From assembly GCF_900110835.1 (NCBI RefSeq), contig NZ_FOJG01000002.1, positions 310,001-374,000 on the forward strand: a stretch of DNA of 64,000 nucleotides, read 5' to 3'. This stretch comes from Chitinophaga arvensicola (lineage in GTDB: Bacteria; Bacteroidota; Bacteroidia; Chitinophagales; Chitinophagaceae). Of this stretch, positions 26,710-35,031 are shown in pieces (within the stretch, counting starts at the first letter, position 1; every line of letters begins with the position of its first letter). The position numbers and the translations under genes are program-made. The notes beneath the pieces were generated by a model that saw only the letters and a program-made list of their open reading frames with translations, was not told the DNA's origin and did no database searches.

Positions 26710-27813
26710 ATGGCTTTGCAAGTTGGAATTGTAGGATTGCCGAATGTAGGAAAATCGACTTTGTTTAATGCGGTGAGCAACAGCGCTAAGGCGCAGGCCA
26801 GTAACTACCGCTTCTGTACTATAGAACCTAACGTTGGACAGGTAGATGTACCGGACGAACGTATGCACAAACTGGCAGAGCTGGTAAAGCCTGACCGTGT
26901 GGTGCCTACCACCATCGAGTTCGTGGATATCGCCGGCCTGGTAAAAGGCGCCAGCAAAGGAGAAGGTCTGGGTAATAAGTTCCTGGCCAATATCCGTGAG
27001 GTAGATGCTATCGTACACGTGATCCGTTGCTTCGAAGATGAAAACATCCTCCGCGAAGAAGGCGAAATCAACCCTGTCAGCGACAAGGAAATCATTGACA
27101 CCGAATTACAGCTGAAAGACCTCGACAGCGTGGAACGTAAAGTAGCCCGCACCGAGAAAATGGCTAAAACCGGTGGCGATCCAAAAGCAAAAGTTGAATT
27201 CGAAATACTGAAAAGATGCCAGGAACACCTGGAAAAAGGACGCAACATCCGCGAACTGGGCCTCAGCAAAGAGGAACGCGTAGCGATCGCCGACCTGTTC
27301 CTGCTCTCCGAAAAGCCCGTACTGTACGTGGCCAACGTTGACGAAGCATCCCTTCACACCGGTAATAAATATTCCCAGGCCCTGCAGGAATCCGTGAAAG
27401 CGGAAAATGCAACCGTGATCATCATGAACAATACCATCGAAGCCCAGATCTCCGAAATGGAAGATCCGGCCGATAAAGAATTGTTCCTGGGAGAATATGG
27501 TTTGACTGAACCTGGTCTGAACCGCTTAATCCGCTCCGCTTACGACCTGCTCGAACTGATCACCTATTTCACCGCCGGTGTACAGGAAGTTCGCGCATGG
27601 ACGATTCACAAAGGTTGGAAAGCCCCTCAGGCGGCCAGCGTGATCCACACAGATTTTGAGAAAGGATTTATCAAGGCGGAAGTAATTGCCTACGACGACT
27701 ACGTAAAATACGGGTCAGAAGCTGCCGCCCGTGATAACGGACGTCTGCGAATTGAAGGTAAAGAATACATCGTGGCCGATGGAGATGTCATGCATTTCCG
27801 TTTCAACGTATAA
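26710..27813 (+). CDS. ychF: Ribosome-binding ATPase YchF (Obg-like)
   Basis: A 367-residue protein with all family marks: G1 LPNVGKST, G3 DIAGLVKGAS, the NxxE-type nucleotide motif (VANVDE) that favours ATP over GTP in this family, a coiled-coil insertion around residues 125-170, and the C-terminal TGS-type domain (EVRAWTIHKG...). YchF is near-universal, associates with ribosomes and takes part in translation and stress control. It is encoded by a single gene with its own promoter, divergent from the Spm fusion gene. Length is normal. Confidence 0.96.
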   Translation: MALQVGIVGLPNVGKSTLFNAVSNSAKAQASNYRFCTIEPNVGQVDVPDERMHKLAELVKPDRVVPTTIEFVDIAGLVKGASKGEGLGNKFLANIREVDAIVHVIRCFEDENILREEGEINPVSDKEIIDTELQLKDLDSVERKVARTEKMAKTGGDPKAKVEFEILKRCQEHLEKGRNIRELGLSKEERVAIADLFLLSEKPVLYVANVDEASLHTGNKYSQALQESVKAENATVIIMNNTIEAQISEMEDPADKELFLGEYGLTEPGLNRLIRSAYDLLELITYFTAGVQEVRAWTIHKGWKAPQAASVIHTDFEKGFIKAEVIAYDDYVKYGSEAAARDNGRLRIEGKEYIVADGDVMHFRFNV

Positions 27814-27852
27814 GATACTTCTGGATAAGTTCCATGAAGGTTACAACAAATG

Positions 27853-27876
27853 ACGGGTCGGAGCCTTCCGGCCCGT
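27853..27876 (+). terminator. Probable hairpin terminator after ychF
   Basis: A nine-bp GC-rich stem (27853-27861 with 27868-27876, one G-T wobble) and six-base loop. It lacks a clear T run, so it may be an inefficient terminator or a 3' end hairpin. Confidence 0.45.
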
Positions 27877-27978
27877 TGCTATATTACCCCTAACGTGTAC
27901 GCATATATTATATCTTCCTATACGTACAGAATTCAAAATTCTTTTATTAGCTTAGCCCCACTATTTTAATGTTAGCTC

Positions 27979-30900
27979 ATGCGTATTGTCAGGAACGTAA
28001 AACTTTTTTTCCGGGAAGGAAACTCGGATAAGACCTATGAAATTGATCTTTGTGAGGTAGGCCCGGAACAGTATATTGTTAACTTCCGGTACGGAAAACG
28101 CTTTGGAACCCTGAAAGATGGCACCAAAACTGTCAGCCCCGTAGCGTTGCCCGCTGCCACTACTATATTCGACGCCCTTGAAAAGGAAAAACGAAGCAAA
28201 GGTTATCTCGGCGAACAGGAAGCTGTTCAGGACTTATCATTTGTACCCGTAGATACCACCCTCGTGGAAAATGTCCGTCATCGCGCCATACTGAGACGCC
28301 TGCAGGACGCAGTAGAAGGTAAAAGCAGTTTCAAGACCGCCTGGGGCACTTCCCGTGTGATCTGGAGAGCCGGTGAAGAAAAGCTTACCGAAGCCGTTCC
28401 CTATCTCATCAAACTGGTGGAGAAGGGAGATGGACTACAACGCTACGCGGCCCTCTGGGCCATGGGCAAAATAGCCGATCCCGCCGCTATCCCGGTACTC
28501 CGGTCTTATGCCGATAACAGCTCCCGGCCCCTGAATATCAGGATGCTCGCTGCCAACGGCTTACTGCTGGTATTACCTGCAGAAGAAAAAACGGCACATG
28601 TCCGTTCCTACCTCGAACGCCTACCTGAAGTTTTCCAGCAGGCAGTAGCCAAGGGTAATACCGAAGAGCTGCTCGCATTACTGCAACAAAGAGTGGTAGT
28701 GCAGCAGGAACAGAGTTATCCGTTGCTGGAAGATCTCTATATCGTCGCCTTTGAACAGGCGCCTGTCAGGATCGCTATCGGCAACCTGCTGATGCAGCTG
28801 CCTTTCAGACCGTCCTGGTTTCAACATATCCGGCATATCCTTAAACAGGCAGAGCTACGCAGCGATCAGGGCATAGTAGCCATACTGGCCGCCAGGTTCG
28901 AAAGGGAAGATCCTATGTTTAAGAACCCGGGAGCATTTATAGATTATGAGGACAGAATTGTTGTCCCATCTACCTATATAAAAGAACTGGATCAATCGCT
29001 GCAGGCAGATAAGGAACTGAAAAGACCAACCAGTAAACTGGCTTACTCCGACAGAACCCGTAACTACCTGCATTACCGCATACTACGCAATCTTGGTAAG
29101 TTGGGCGCACTGGAAGATATGAATTACGTACGACTGGCAACCGCACTGTTGTTACAGTACGAAGAGGGGAGAGATGCCGCCAAGGAATACCAGTTACGCG
29201 AATACGGCTATGTAAATGGCCGCTATACCACCTTCTACCGCCAGTTTCCGGCCAACTCCCGCGCAGTGTATCTCAATTACATTCTCCGTGGAAATGCCGC
29301 CAATCTGCAACTCACCCCTAACCGTAAGGAATGGGTAATCAAGGATCCGGAACAGCCTAACGGCCAGGGATCTACGAAAGCAACCCTGGATGCAAATCCT
29401 GATGCCGCTAAAAACAACGATAAAGGCGGGTTGATGAAAAAACTCTTCGGCTGGCTCGGTGGCGACAAAGGTAATATCACACCTGCCGTACCGCCCGAAT
29501 ACCAGGCGAATACGCCCGCTCCTGCAAAACCGGTGAGCGACGTACCGTTTCTCCAGCTGTGGCAACAACTGCCACAGGCATTCATTCAACTGCTGATTTC
29601 CGGTAAAATGGAAGCAGTACATGCCTTTGCCATGGAGCAACTGAAAGCCCATCCTGAATACGACGCGCTGAAAGCTAAAATGGACGAAGGCGTCATCGCC
29701 GGACTCCTCTCCAATACCTTTTCCATCCCTTCCATGTTCGGACTGGAACTGGCCCGGGAAAGATATAACCCGGCCAAACCGGAACTGGGACTGTTTTACG
29801 TGCTGGTGATGAGTCCACTCGACCTCGCACGGCTCCAGGGGCTGCAATGGATCCATGATAATGAAGCTTTTTGCTTCGCCGACATGGACTTTCTTATGCA
29901 ATTGATCTTCTCCCCGTACAAGGAAGTGCGTGACTTCGCCCGCAAAAAACTGACGCCGGCCTATTTATCAACGGAAAAAGCAAGGGTGCTCTGTACCAAG
30001 GCGATCTCCGCTTTGCTGGCGCTGAAAGCAGCTACGCCGGAAGGCAACCAGAACCTGAACGATGCCTGCCAGATCCTGGAACAGAACTGCCACATCGTAC
30101 TAACGGAAACAGGTATACCGGATATTGAAGCACTGCTTCAAAGCCCGGTAGCCGCCTGTCACGCTTTCGCAGCAAGATTACTGCTCCTGAAACAGCACCA
30201 GTTCAATTTCAGTGAGATCTCTGATGTGCTGCTGCAAAACCTCATCAGCAACGCATTCCAGCCGGTAAGAGCGGCAGGGGTACAGGTGCTGGAAGCAATG
30301 GGCACTACAGAACTGCTGAAAAGACCCGAACTGGTGCTCCATATATTATTAAGCACGTACACGGATGTACGTAACGCTATACGTCCGCTGATCGGTCGAC
30401 TTGTACAGCAGGATAAACGCCTCGCCGTTTACCTGGTGAATGAAATGGTGCCACTGCTCATGCGCAAAGAAACGGCGGAAGGCATGCATGCAGATATCGA
30501 AGCCACGCTCAGCAATGAACTGGTGGAATACCTGCAGGACATAGACACTGCCACCGCCTTGCGGCTCCTGTATGCCAATTACAGGTCAGCCCAGCAGTTC
30601 GGATTACTGGTACTGGATAAATATATCCCCGCTGCAGCCTTGTCGCTGAAGCAGGTGATCGCCGCCGGTAACCATGAATTACTCAAAGTAAGGGAATGGA
30701 GCTGGCACTTCTTTTATAACAACCTGGCGCGGATCCGCTTTGAAAGAGATGCTGCCATTGGTTTGCTCGATGCAAAATGGGATGATACCCGCCAGCAGGC
30801 GATGGAGTTTTTCCGTACCCAGTTCACCGATAACGACTGGTCGCCCGAAACACTGGTAGCGGTAGCCGATAGCGTACGCACAGATATACAGGCCTTTGGC

Positions 30901-31308
30901 AGGGAACTGCTGATGCGTTTCTTCCGCCAGGAAGACGGTCAGACTTACCTGTTGAAACTGAGCCAGCATCCCAGTGAAGGCATGCAGTTATTTGCCACCA
31001 ATTATCTGCAGCAATATGCCGCCGGTAACCTGGTATTCCTGCAGGACCTGGAACCTTACTTCCGCGTAGTACTGAGCCGGGTAAACAAAGCCCGGGCTGC
31101 GAAAGAAAGGATCTTTACCTTCCTCGAAAAAGAGGCGCTGAAATCACCGGAGGCGGCTACCTATATCGGTCATATTGTGGCACATATTTCTGCCACGGTG
31201 TCTATCGGTGACAAAGCCCGGTGTATCAGCATCATGCGTAGCATCCAGGCACAATATGATGTGGAGCTGCCTATTGAATTTGTACCAACAGTCATCAGAG
31301 TATCTTAA
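27979..31308 (+). CDS. Retron-associated WGR and HEAT/ARM-repeat protein
   Basis: A 1109-residue protein. Residues ~1-80 form a WGR-like domain (VKLFFREGNSDKTYEIDL, FRYGKRFGTL, ending EKRSKGYLGE), with Tyr in place of the usual Trp. From about residue 95 to the end it is alpha-helical with HEAT/ARM-like repeats (YAALWAMGKIADPAAIPVLR, FQPVRAAGVQVLEAM). A low-complexity linker at ~450-525, rich in Pro, Asn and Gly, holds a short helix (LMKKLFGWLGG). It begins the block that leads to the retron RNA and reverse transcriptase and ends 15 bases before the winged-helix/SWIM gene. WGR domains occur in nucleic-acid-linked proteins. From memory, type XIII retrons carry an ARM/HEAT protein; its action is not established. 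Confidence 0.82.
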   Translation: MRIVRNVKLFFREGNSDKTYEIDLCEVGPEQYIVNFRYGKRFGTLKDGTKTVSPVALPAATTIFDALEKEKRSKGYLGEQEAVQDLSFVPVDTTLVENVRHRAILRRLQDAVEGKSSFKTAWGTSRVIWRAGEEKLTEAVPYLIKLVEKGDGLQRYAALWAMGKIADPAAIPVLRSYADNSSRPLNIRMLAANGLLLVLPAEEKTAHVRSYLERLPEVFQQAVAKGNTEELLALLQQRVVVQQEQSYPLLEDLYIVAFEQAPVRIAIGNLLMQLPFRPSWFQHIRHILKQAELRSDQGIVAILAARFEREDPMFKNPGAFIDYEDRIVVPSTYIKELDQSLQADKELKRPTSKLAYSDRTRNYLHYRILRNLGKLGALEDMNYVRLATALLLQYEEGRDAAKEYQLREYGYVNGRYTTFYRQFPANSRAVYLNYILRGNAANLQLTPNRKEWVIKDPEQPNGQGSTKATLDANPDAAKNNDKGGLMKKLFGWLGGDKGNITPAVPPEYQANTPAPAKPVSDVPFLQLWQQLPQAFIQLLISGKMEAVHAFAMEQLKAHPEYDALKAKMDEGVIAGLLSNTFSIPSMFGLELARERYNPAKPELGLFYVLVMSPLDLARLQGLQWIHDNEAFCFADMDFLMQLIFSPYKEVRDFARKKLTPAYLSTEKARVLCTKAISALLALKAATPEGNQNLNDACQILEQNCHIVLTETGIPDIEALLQSPVAACHAFAARLLLLKQHQFNFSEISDVLLQNLISNAFQPVRAAGVQVLEAMGTTELLKRPELVLHILLSTYTDVRNAIRPLIGRLVQQDKRLAVYLVNEMVPLLMRKETAEGMHADIEATLSNELVEYLQDIDTATALRLLYANYRSAQQFGLLVLDKYIPAAALSLKQVIAAGNHELLKVREWSWHFFYNNLARIRFERDAAIGLLDAKWDDTRQQAMEFFRTQFTDNDWSPETLVAVADSVRTDIQAFGRELLMRFFRQEDGQTYLLKLSQHPSEGMQLFATNYLQQYAAGNLVFLQDLEPYFRVVLSRVNKARAAKERIFTFLEKEALKSPEAATYIGHIVAHISATVSIGDKARCISIMRSIQAQYDVELPIEFVPTVIRVS

Positions 31309-31323
31309 AAAGTAATCCATTTT

Positions 31324-32964
31324 ATGTTATTCAACTACAGATACAGCGGAAACTCCAACGTGTTCAGCAATGCCACAGCTGCGGGCATTTCTTTTGCACC
31401 GGATACCCGTCGTGACCCTACTTATTTTGTGGGTAAGCTGCATAAAAAAATAGCTTTCCGGGAAGCCATCTCCGCCCTGCATGATGTGGTGGTATCGGAT
31501 CTGCGCTTCAAACCAAAAGATAAAACGGCCTATAAAGAATGGGCTGCCCAACAGGAAACCATCTGGCTGGCTGAATTTATGAACGGCTATGATGCAAAAG
31601 CCGCCGATCTGCGCATGGAAACCCTGAAAGGGGAACTCGACGTGATCCAGCAGCAAAAGGATAAAGTGATGGCGCCGTTTTATAAAGCAAGAAAGAATTA
31701 CTTCGATTATCTATACCAGAAGGATCGCGATACCTGGTTTGTACTGGATCCCGTGATCAGCGTACATCCGGATGAACTGTTCTTTGAATGTTTCAGCCAG
31801 GACGAATCCACCTACGGTAAGCTGAGCGCGAACTACAACGTATTCAAGGAAGTAAACGAGTTTGAATGCGGGACTACCAATATCGATTATTCGGCCGCGT
31901 TATACAATGAATTTCAGAAAATCAGGGACTACAAGGAAACTGATTTTAAAATAGATCCGGGGGGCTTCCAGGTACAAACTTCGCAGGAAGAACTGTACCA
32001 CGAGGTAAAGATCGATCTGCCAGACAGCTGGGTAAGAGGGTTTCTGCAGGTAAGTTCTGCGATGACCTTACCAGCGGCTTCTTTCGATCTTCATCCGATG
32101 GATGTATATAACTTCTGTTCCTGGCTGCGCCGCTTTAAAGAAAAGCGTGGCCCGCGTTCTATCCGGTTTATCCTGGAACCAGGCAAACCGGTACGCGCCG
32201 TGTTTGAACCCTGGAACCACGAAATCGTATGTGCTAGATCGTTATACAAAGGCCCGCAGCAACGCGAAATCAGGATATGGGGGAGAAGAAGACTGCTGAT
32301 ACTGGAAAGACTCATCCCAATTGCACGCAAATTTACGGTGCATCTTACCGGTAACGGGCTGCCTTCCTTTTATGTGGCGGATCTGGGCGATATGCAGTTC
32401 ACACTGGGCCTCAGCGGCTGGACGGCCAACGACTGGTCGCGCGCCGGTCAGTTCGACCTGATGGCGCCACGCGCTGCAGTAAGCGATGCAGAGAAACTTA
32501 CTGTTTTTGCCGACCTGAAAACCAGGTGGATGGCCAAACCGGAAACGATTGCCTCCGCTACAGGATTGAGCAAAGCCACCGTACTCGGCGCACTGGGTAT
32601 TTATACCCAAGCAGGTAAAGTGATCTTCGATCTGCACACCGGCTTTTACCGTTTACGGGAACTGAGTCGTGAACCTTTACCGCTGGATGAGTTACGTTTT
32701 GCTAATCCGCAGGAAGCCGAAGCCTCCAAACTGGTACAGGCTGGTAAAGTGGAATATACGGCAACGGATATTCCGGGGGTAGGTTTGCAACTGAAAGGAA
32801 ATGTAAAAGGCGCACAACGTATATACCATCCCGTTATAACCATCGATGCGGATGAACGACTGAGTAACGCCCATTGTGATTGCAATTTTTATAGCACGAA
32901 TAAATTATACAAAGGCCCCTGTGAACACATGCTGGCACTGCGTATCGCGCATTCTGAAAAATAA
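31324..32964 (+). CDS. Retron-associated winged-helix and SWIM zinc-finger protein
   Basis: A 546-residue protein, 15 bases after the WGR/HEAT gene. The C-terminal SWIM finger CxCxnCxH is intact: C518, C520, C533 and H535. A winged-helix segment lies at about residues 400-450 (WMAKPETIASATGLSKATVLGALGIYTQAGKVIFD). The first ~390 residues are unassigned by eye; they start with a bacterial vWA-system-like MLFNYRYSGN. SWIM and wH domains usually bind nucleic acid or proteins. From memory, the retron type XIII companion is called a WH-SWIM protein, which matches this architecture. It is probably an effector or a sensor working with the HEAT protein; which of these it is cannot be told from sequence. 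Confidence 0.82.
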   Translation: MLFNYRYSGNSNVFSNATAAGISFAPDTRRDPTYFVGKLHKKIAFREAISALHDVVVSDLRFKPKDKTAYKEWAAQQETIWLAEFMNGYDAKAADLRMETLKGELDVIQQQKDKVMAPFYKARKNYFDYLYQKDRDTWFVLDPVISVHPDELFFECFSQDESTYGKLSANYNVFKEVNEFECGTTNIDYSAALYNEFQKIRDYKETDFKIDPGGFQVQTSQEELYHEVKIDLPDSWVRGFLQVSSAMTLPAASFDLHPMDVYNFCSWLRRFKEKRGPRSIRFILEPGKPVRAVFEPWNHEIVCARSLYKGPQQREIRIWGRRRLLILERLIPIARKFTVHLTGNGLPSFYVADLGDMQFTLGLSGWTANDWSRAGQFDLMAPRAAVSDAEKLTVFADLKTRWMAKPETIASATGLSKATVLGALGIYTQAGKVIFDLHTGFYRLRELSREPLPLDELRFANPQEAEASKLVQAGKVEYTATDIPGVGLQLKGNVKGAQRIYHPVITIDADERLSNAHCDCNFYSTNKLYKGPCEHMLALRIAHSEK

Positions 32965-32970
32965 AATTGC

Positions 32971-32999
32971 AAAATAAAAGTAGGAGGTGTTTTTATTTT
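32971..32999 (+). terminator. Weak AT hairpin after the SWIM gene
   Basis: A nine-bp inverted repeat of A/T only (32971-32979 AAAATAAAA with 32991-32999) around an 11-base loop, with U-rich second arm. It could partly terminate the two-gene message before the retron RNA. Confidence 0.35.
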
Positions 33000-33044
33000 C
33001 CGGAATAATTTTCTACCTTGCTGACACGTTAATAAACAAAGATC

Positions 33045-33279
33045 TTTGTAAAGAGGAATTGATTGCACTTGCGCCCGAAAAGGGACGAATGATGTTTCGT
33101 CATTCAGGTATTCTGACTATACATGCTTCACTAAATGCAATCTTTACTTTGGGAGGGGCCTACTATACGCATATTTCCGGTAGTAGCCCCGAGGGCTGAA
33201 ATATGCGTATAGTAGGCCCCTCCCTGGAGTTGATTGATTTAGTCAATGGTTTGCACGAAGGCCTTTTCCTCTTTACAGA
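33045..33279 (+). ncRNA. Retron msr-msd RNA
   Basis: Read directly as complementary segments. (1) a1 at 33047-33058 (TGTAAAGAGGAA) pairs perfectly with a2 at 33266-33277, plus a wobble and one more pair outward. (2) Two small msr hairpins follow: 33074-33084 (CCC/GGG, loop gaaaa) and 33087-33105 (eight bp, one wobble, ttt loop). (3) The msd is a long stem: 33131-33142 pairs with 33232-33242 (one bulge), then a perfect 27-bp stem 33151-33177 with 33198-33224, and an apical AGCCC/GGGCT hairpin at 33185-33197. The order a1-msr-msd-a2, 147 bases before a retron-type reverse transcriptase, is the standard retron layout. Candidate branching guanosines after a1 are 33065 and 33071. Exact ends are unknown. 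Confidence 0.88.
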
Positions 33280-33426
33280 ATTTTGTTTTTCTCCCACAGC
33301 AAGGCTGTATCACCGGCCAGTTTTACCCTCCCACTGATTTTTATGTTCACCGGCAATTTTTACGTATAGTAATTACCGTAAGATAATATCCGGCAATGAA
33401 AATGAATAAATACAAACATATTTATC

Positions 33427-34956
33427 ATGTCCTTAACCCGTCAACTACTGTACGATAGAATACGTGCATCCTCCAAAGAGGAACTTATATTGCAGGAAAT
33501 GACGCGCCTGGGTTTCTGGGCCGAAAACTTAGCGCAGCCAAGCCCCGCCGCCAGCCTCATTCAGCAGGAAACGGAAGTACGCCGTCAGCTGAATGACTTG
33601 ATCAACGAGCGCCAGAAATACCGCAACAAACGGATGATGCTGGAAGACATGCGCAAAGCCCGCATGGCCAAAGCCAAACTCAAAAGAGAAGAAACCAAGC
33701 AACGCCGCGAAACCGCCCGGAAAGAAAGGGCTGCTGCATGGGCTATTACCAAAGATCAACAGATTGTTTATCTCGGGGAAGAAGTGTCCGCCGGGCTGAA
33801 TAAGGTTGTACCCGACCTGGTGCAATTACAAAAATTCGGATTACCCGTCTTCGCGGACGCCAACGCACTCGCTACCGCCATGGGCATCACCCTCGGTAAA
33901 CTGCGGTACTTGTCGTTCAACAGGAAAGTCGGCCATCATACCCACTACCAACGTTTTCAGATTCCTAAAAAATCCGGCGGCAGCCGCACCATTTCTGCGC
34001 CTATGCCGCAACTGAAAGCGGCACAACACTGGATCCTCGAAAATATTCTCTATAAAATAAAGAACGATGTAGCTGCCCATGGCTTTGTACCCGGCAAATC
34101 CATCGTTACCAACGCCGCGCCGCATACCGGGCAGGATATCGTGATCAATATCGATCTGCGCGACTTCTTCCCATCTATCGCCTACAAACGCGTTAAAGGA
34201 TTATTTTGCAAACTTGGTTATGCCGAACAGGTAGCCACCATCCTGGCGCTGATTTGTACAGAACCGGAAGTAGATGAAATACTGCTCGATGGCCGCAAAT
34301 ATTATGTAGCCAAAACGGCCCGGCATCTCCCGCAGGGAGCACCTACCAGCCCCGCTATTACCAACCTGATCTGCTTTAAACTGGACAGGCGTTTTACAGG
34401 TCTGGCAGAGAAATACGGTTACGCCTATACGCGGTATGCCGATGATATGACGTTTTCCGCCAAAGGCCCGGCAGCAGACAAAGCCGGCCAATTATTACGC
34501 GCCGTGAAAATGTTTGTAAAGGAAGAAGGATTCACCATCCATCCCGATAAACTCAAGGTGATGCGCAAAGGCGATAAACATGAGGTAACGGGTATTGTTG
34601 TCAATGAAAAACTGAGCCTGGACCGTACCACCCTGCGTAAATTCCGTGCGCTGTTACACCAGGTGGAAAAAACCGGCCTGGCCAATAAGAGCTGGGGCAA
34701 AGGAAAGAATATTATCAGCAGCATGGAAGGCTATGCCAACTTTGTATACATGGTAAAACCCGAACTGGGAGCTAAGCTGAAAGCTACGCTGGCAGCGCTG
34801 TTGCAAAGACCCGATATTAAATCGGAAGCAAGAGGTTTGTGGACGGGAGAAGTGAAGGAAAAGAAAGTAAGTGATACGCCGGTGGCGCCAACTGCACCTG
34901 TTAATCCACCGCCATCATCAGCATCTTCGGAGAAGCCCTGGTGGGACGTATTGTAA
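33427..34956 (+). CDS. Retron reverse transcriptase
   Basis: A 509-residue protein. The RT core has the metal-binding motif DLRDFFPSI (D243), LPQGAPTSP (301-309) and YADD (337-340). Two retron-specific motifs are present: motif X NAxxH (N229-H233, NAAPH) and motif Y VTG (387-389). There is a long N-terminal part: residues ~50-105 are a highly charged coiled coil rich in Lys, Arg and Glu, and ~110-165 is a small domain before the fingers. The C-terminal tail is Pro/Ser-rich and ends in WWDVL. It uses the adjoining msr-msd RNA to make multicopy RNA-DNA hybrid. Upstream genes encode the companion proteins. Probable type XIII, by gene content. Confidence 0.93.
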   Translation: MSLTRQLLYDRIRASSKEELILQEMTRLGFWAENLAQPSPAASLIQQETEVRRQLNDLINERQKYRNKRMMLEDMRKARMAKAKLKREETKQRRETARKERAAAWAITKDQQIVYLGEEVSAGLNKVVPDLVQLQKFGLPVFADANALATAMGITLGKLRYLSFNRKVGHHTHYQRFQIPKKSGGSRTISAPMPQLKAAQHWILENILYKIKNDVAAHGFVPGKSIVTNAAPHTGQDIVINIDLRDFFPSIAYKRVKGLFCKLGYAEQVATILALICTEPEVDEILLDGRKYYVAKTARHLPQGAPTSPAITNLICFKLDRRFTGLAEKYGYAYTRYADDMTFSAKGPAADKAGQLLRAVKMFVKEEGFTIHPDKLKVMRKGDKHEVTGIVVNEKLSLDRTTLRKFRALLHQVEKTGLANKSWGKGKNIISSMEGYANFVYMVKPELGAKLKATLAALLQRPDIKSEARGLWTGEVKEKKVSDTPVAPTAPVNPPPSSASSEKPWWDVL

Positions 34957-34977
34957 ACTGTCATTATTATACATAAA

Positions 34978-35028
34978 AAGCCCCGGATCTTTTTCTGCTC
35001 AGCAGAAACAGTTATCCGGGGCTTCCTC
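34978..35028. terminator. Bidirectional terminator between the retron RT and a TonB receptor gene
   Basis: An 11-bp stem (34978-34988 with 35014-35024) with T runs on both sides when read in each direction, and a nested hairpin TTCTGCT/AGCAGAA in the loop. It serves convergent genes at 34956 and 35032. Confidence 0.85.
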
Positions 35029-35031
35029 TTT

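Noticed and set aside
29194..29901. 235-codon minus-strand frame
   Set aside because: It is antisense to the WGR/HEAT gene, whose repeats and low-complexity linker are clear in the plus frame; no domain in the shadow.
32987..33199. 70-codon plus-strand frame overlapping the retron RNA
   Set aside because: It runs through the a1 repeat and msr hairpins and half the msd stem; the sequence is better explained by RNA structure.
33045..33279. The region as a CRISPR array or simple terminator
   Set aside because: No spaced direct repeats; it has nested long-range pairing, and a terminator would not need the a1/a2 pair or the two msr hairpins.
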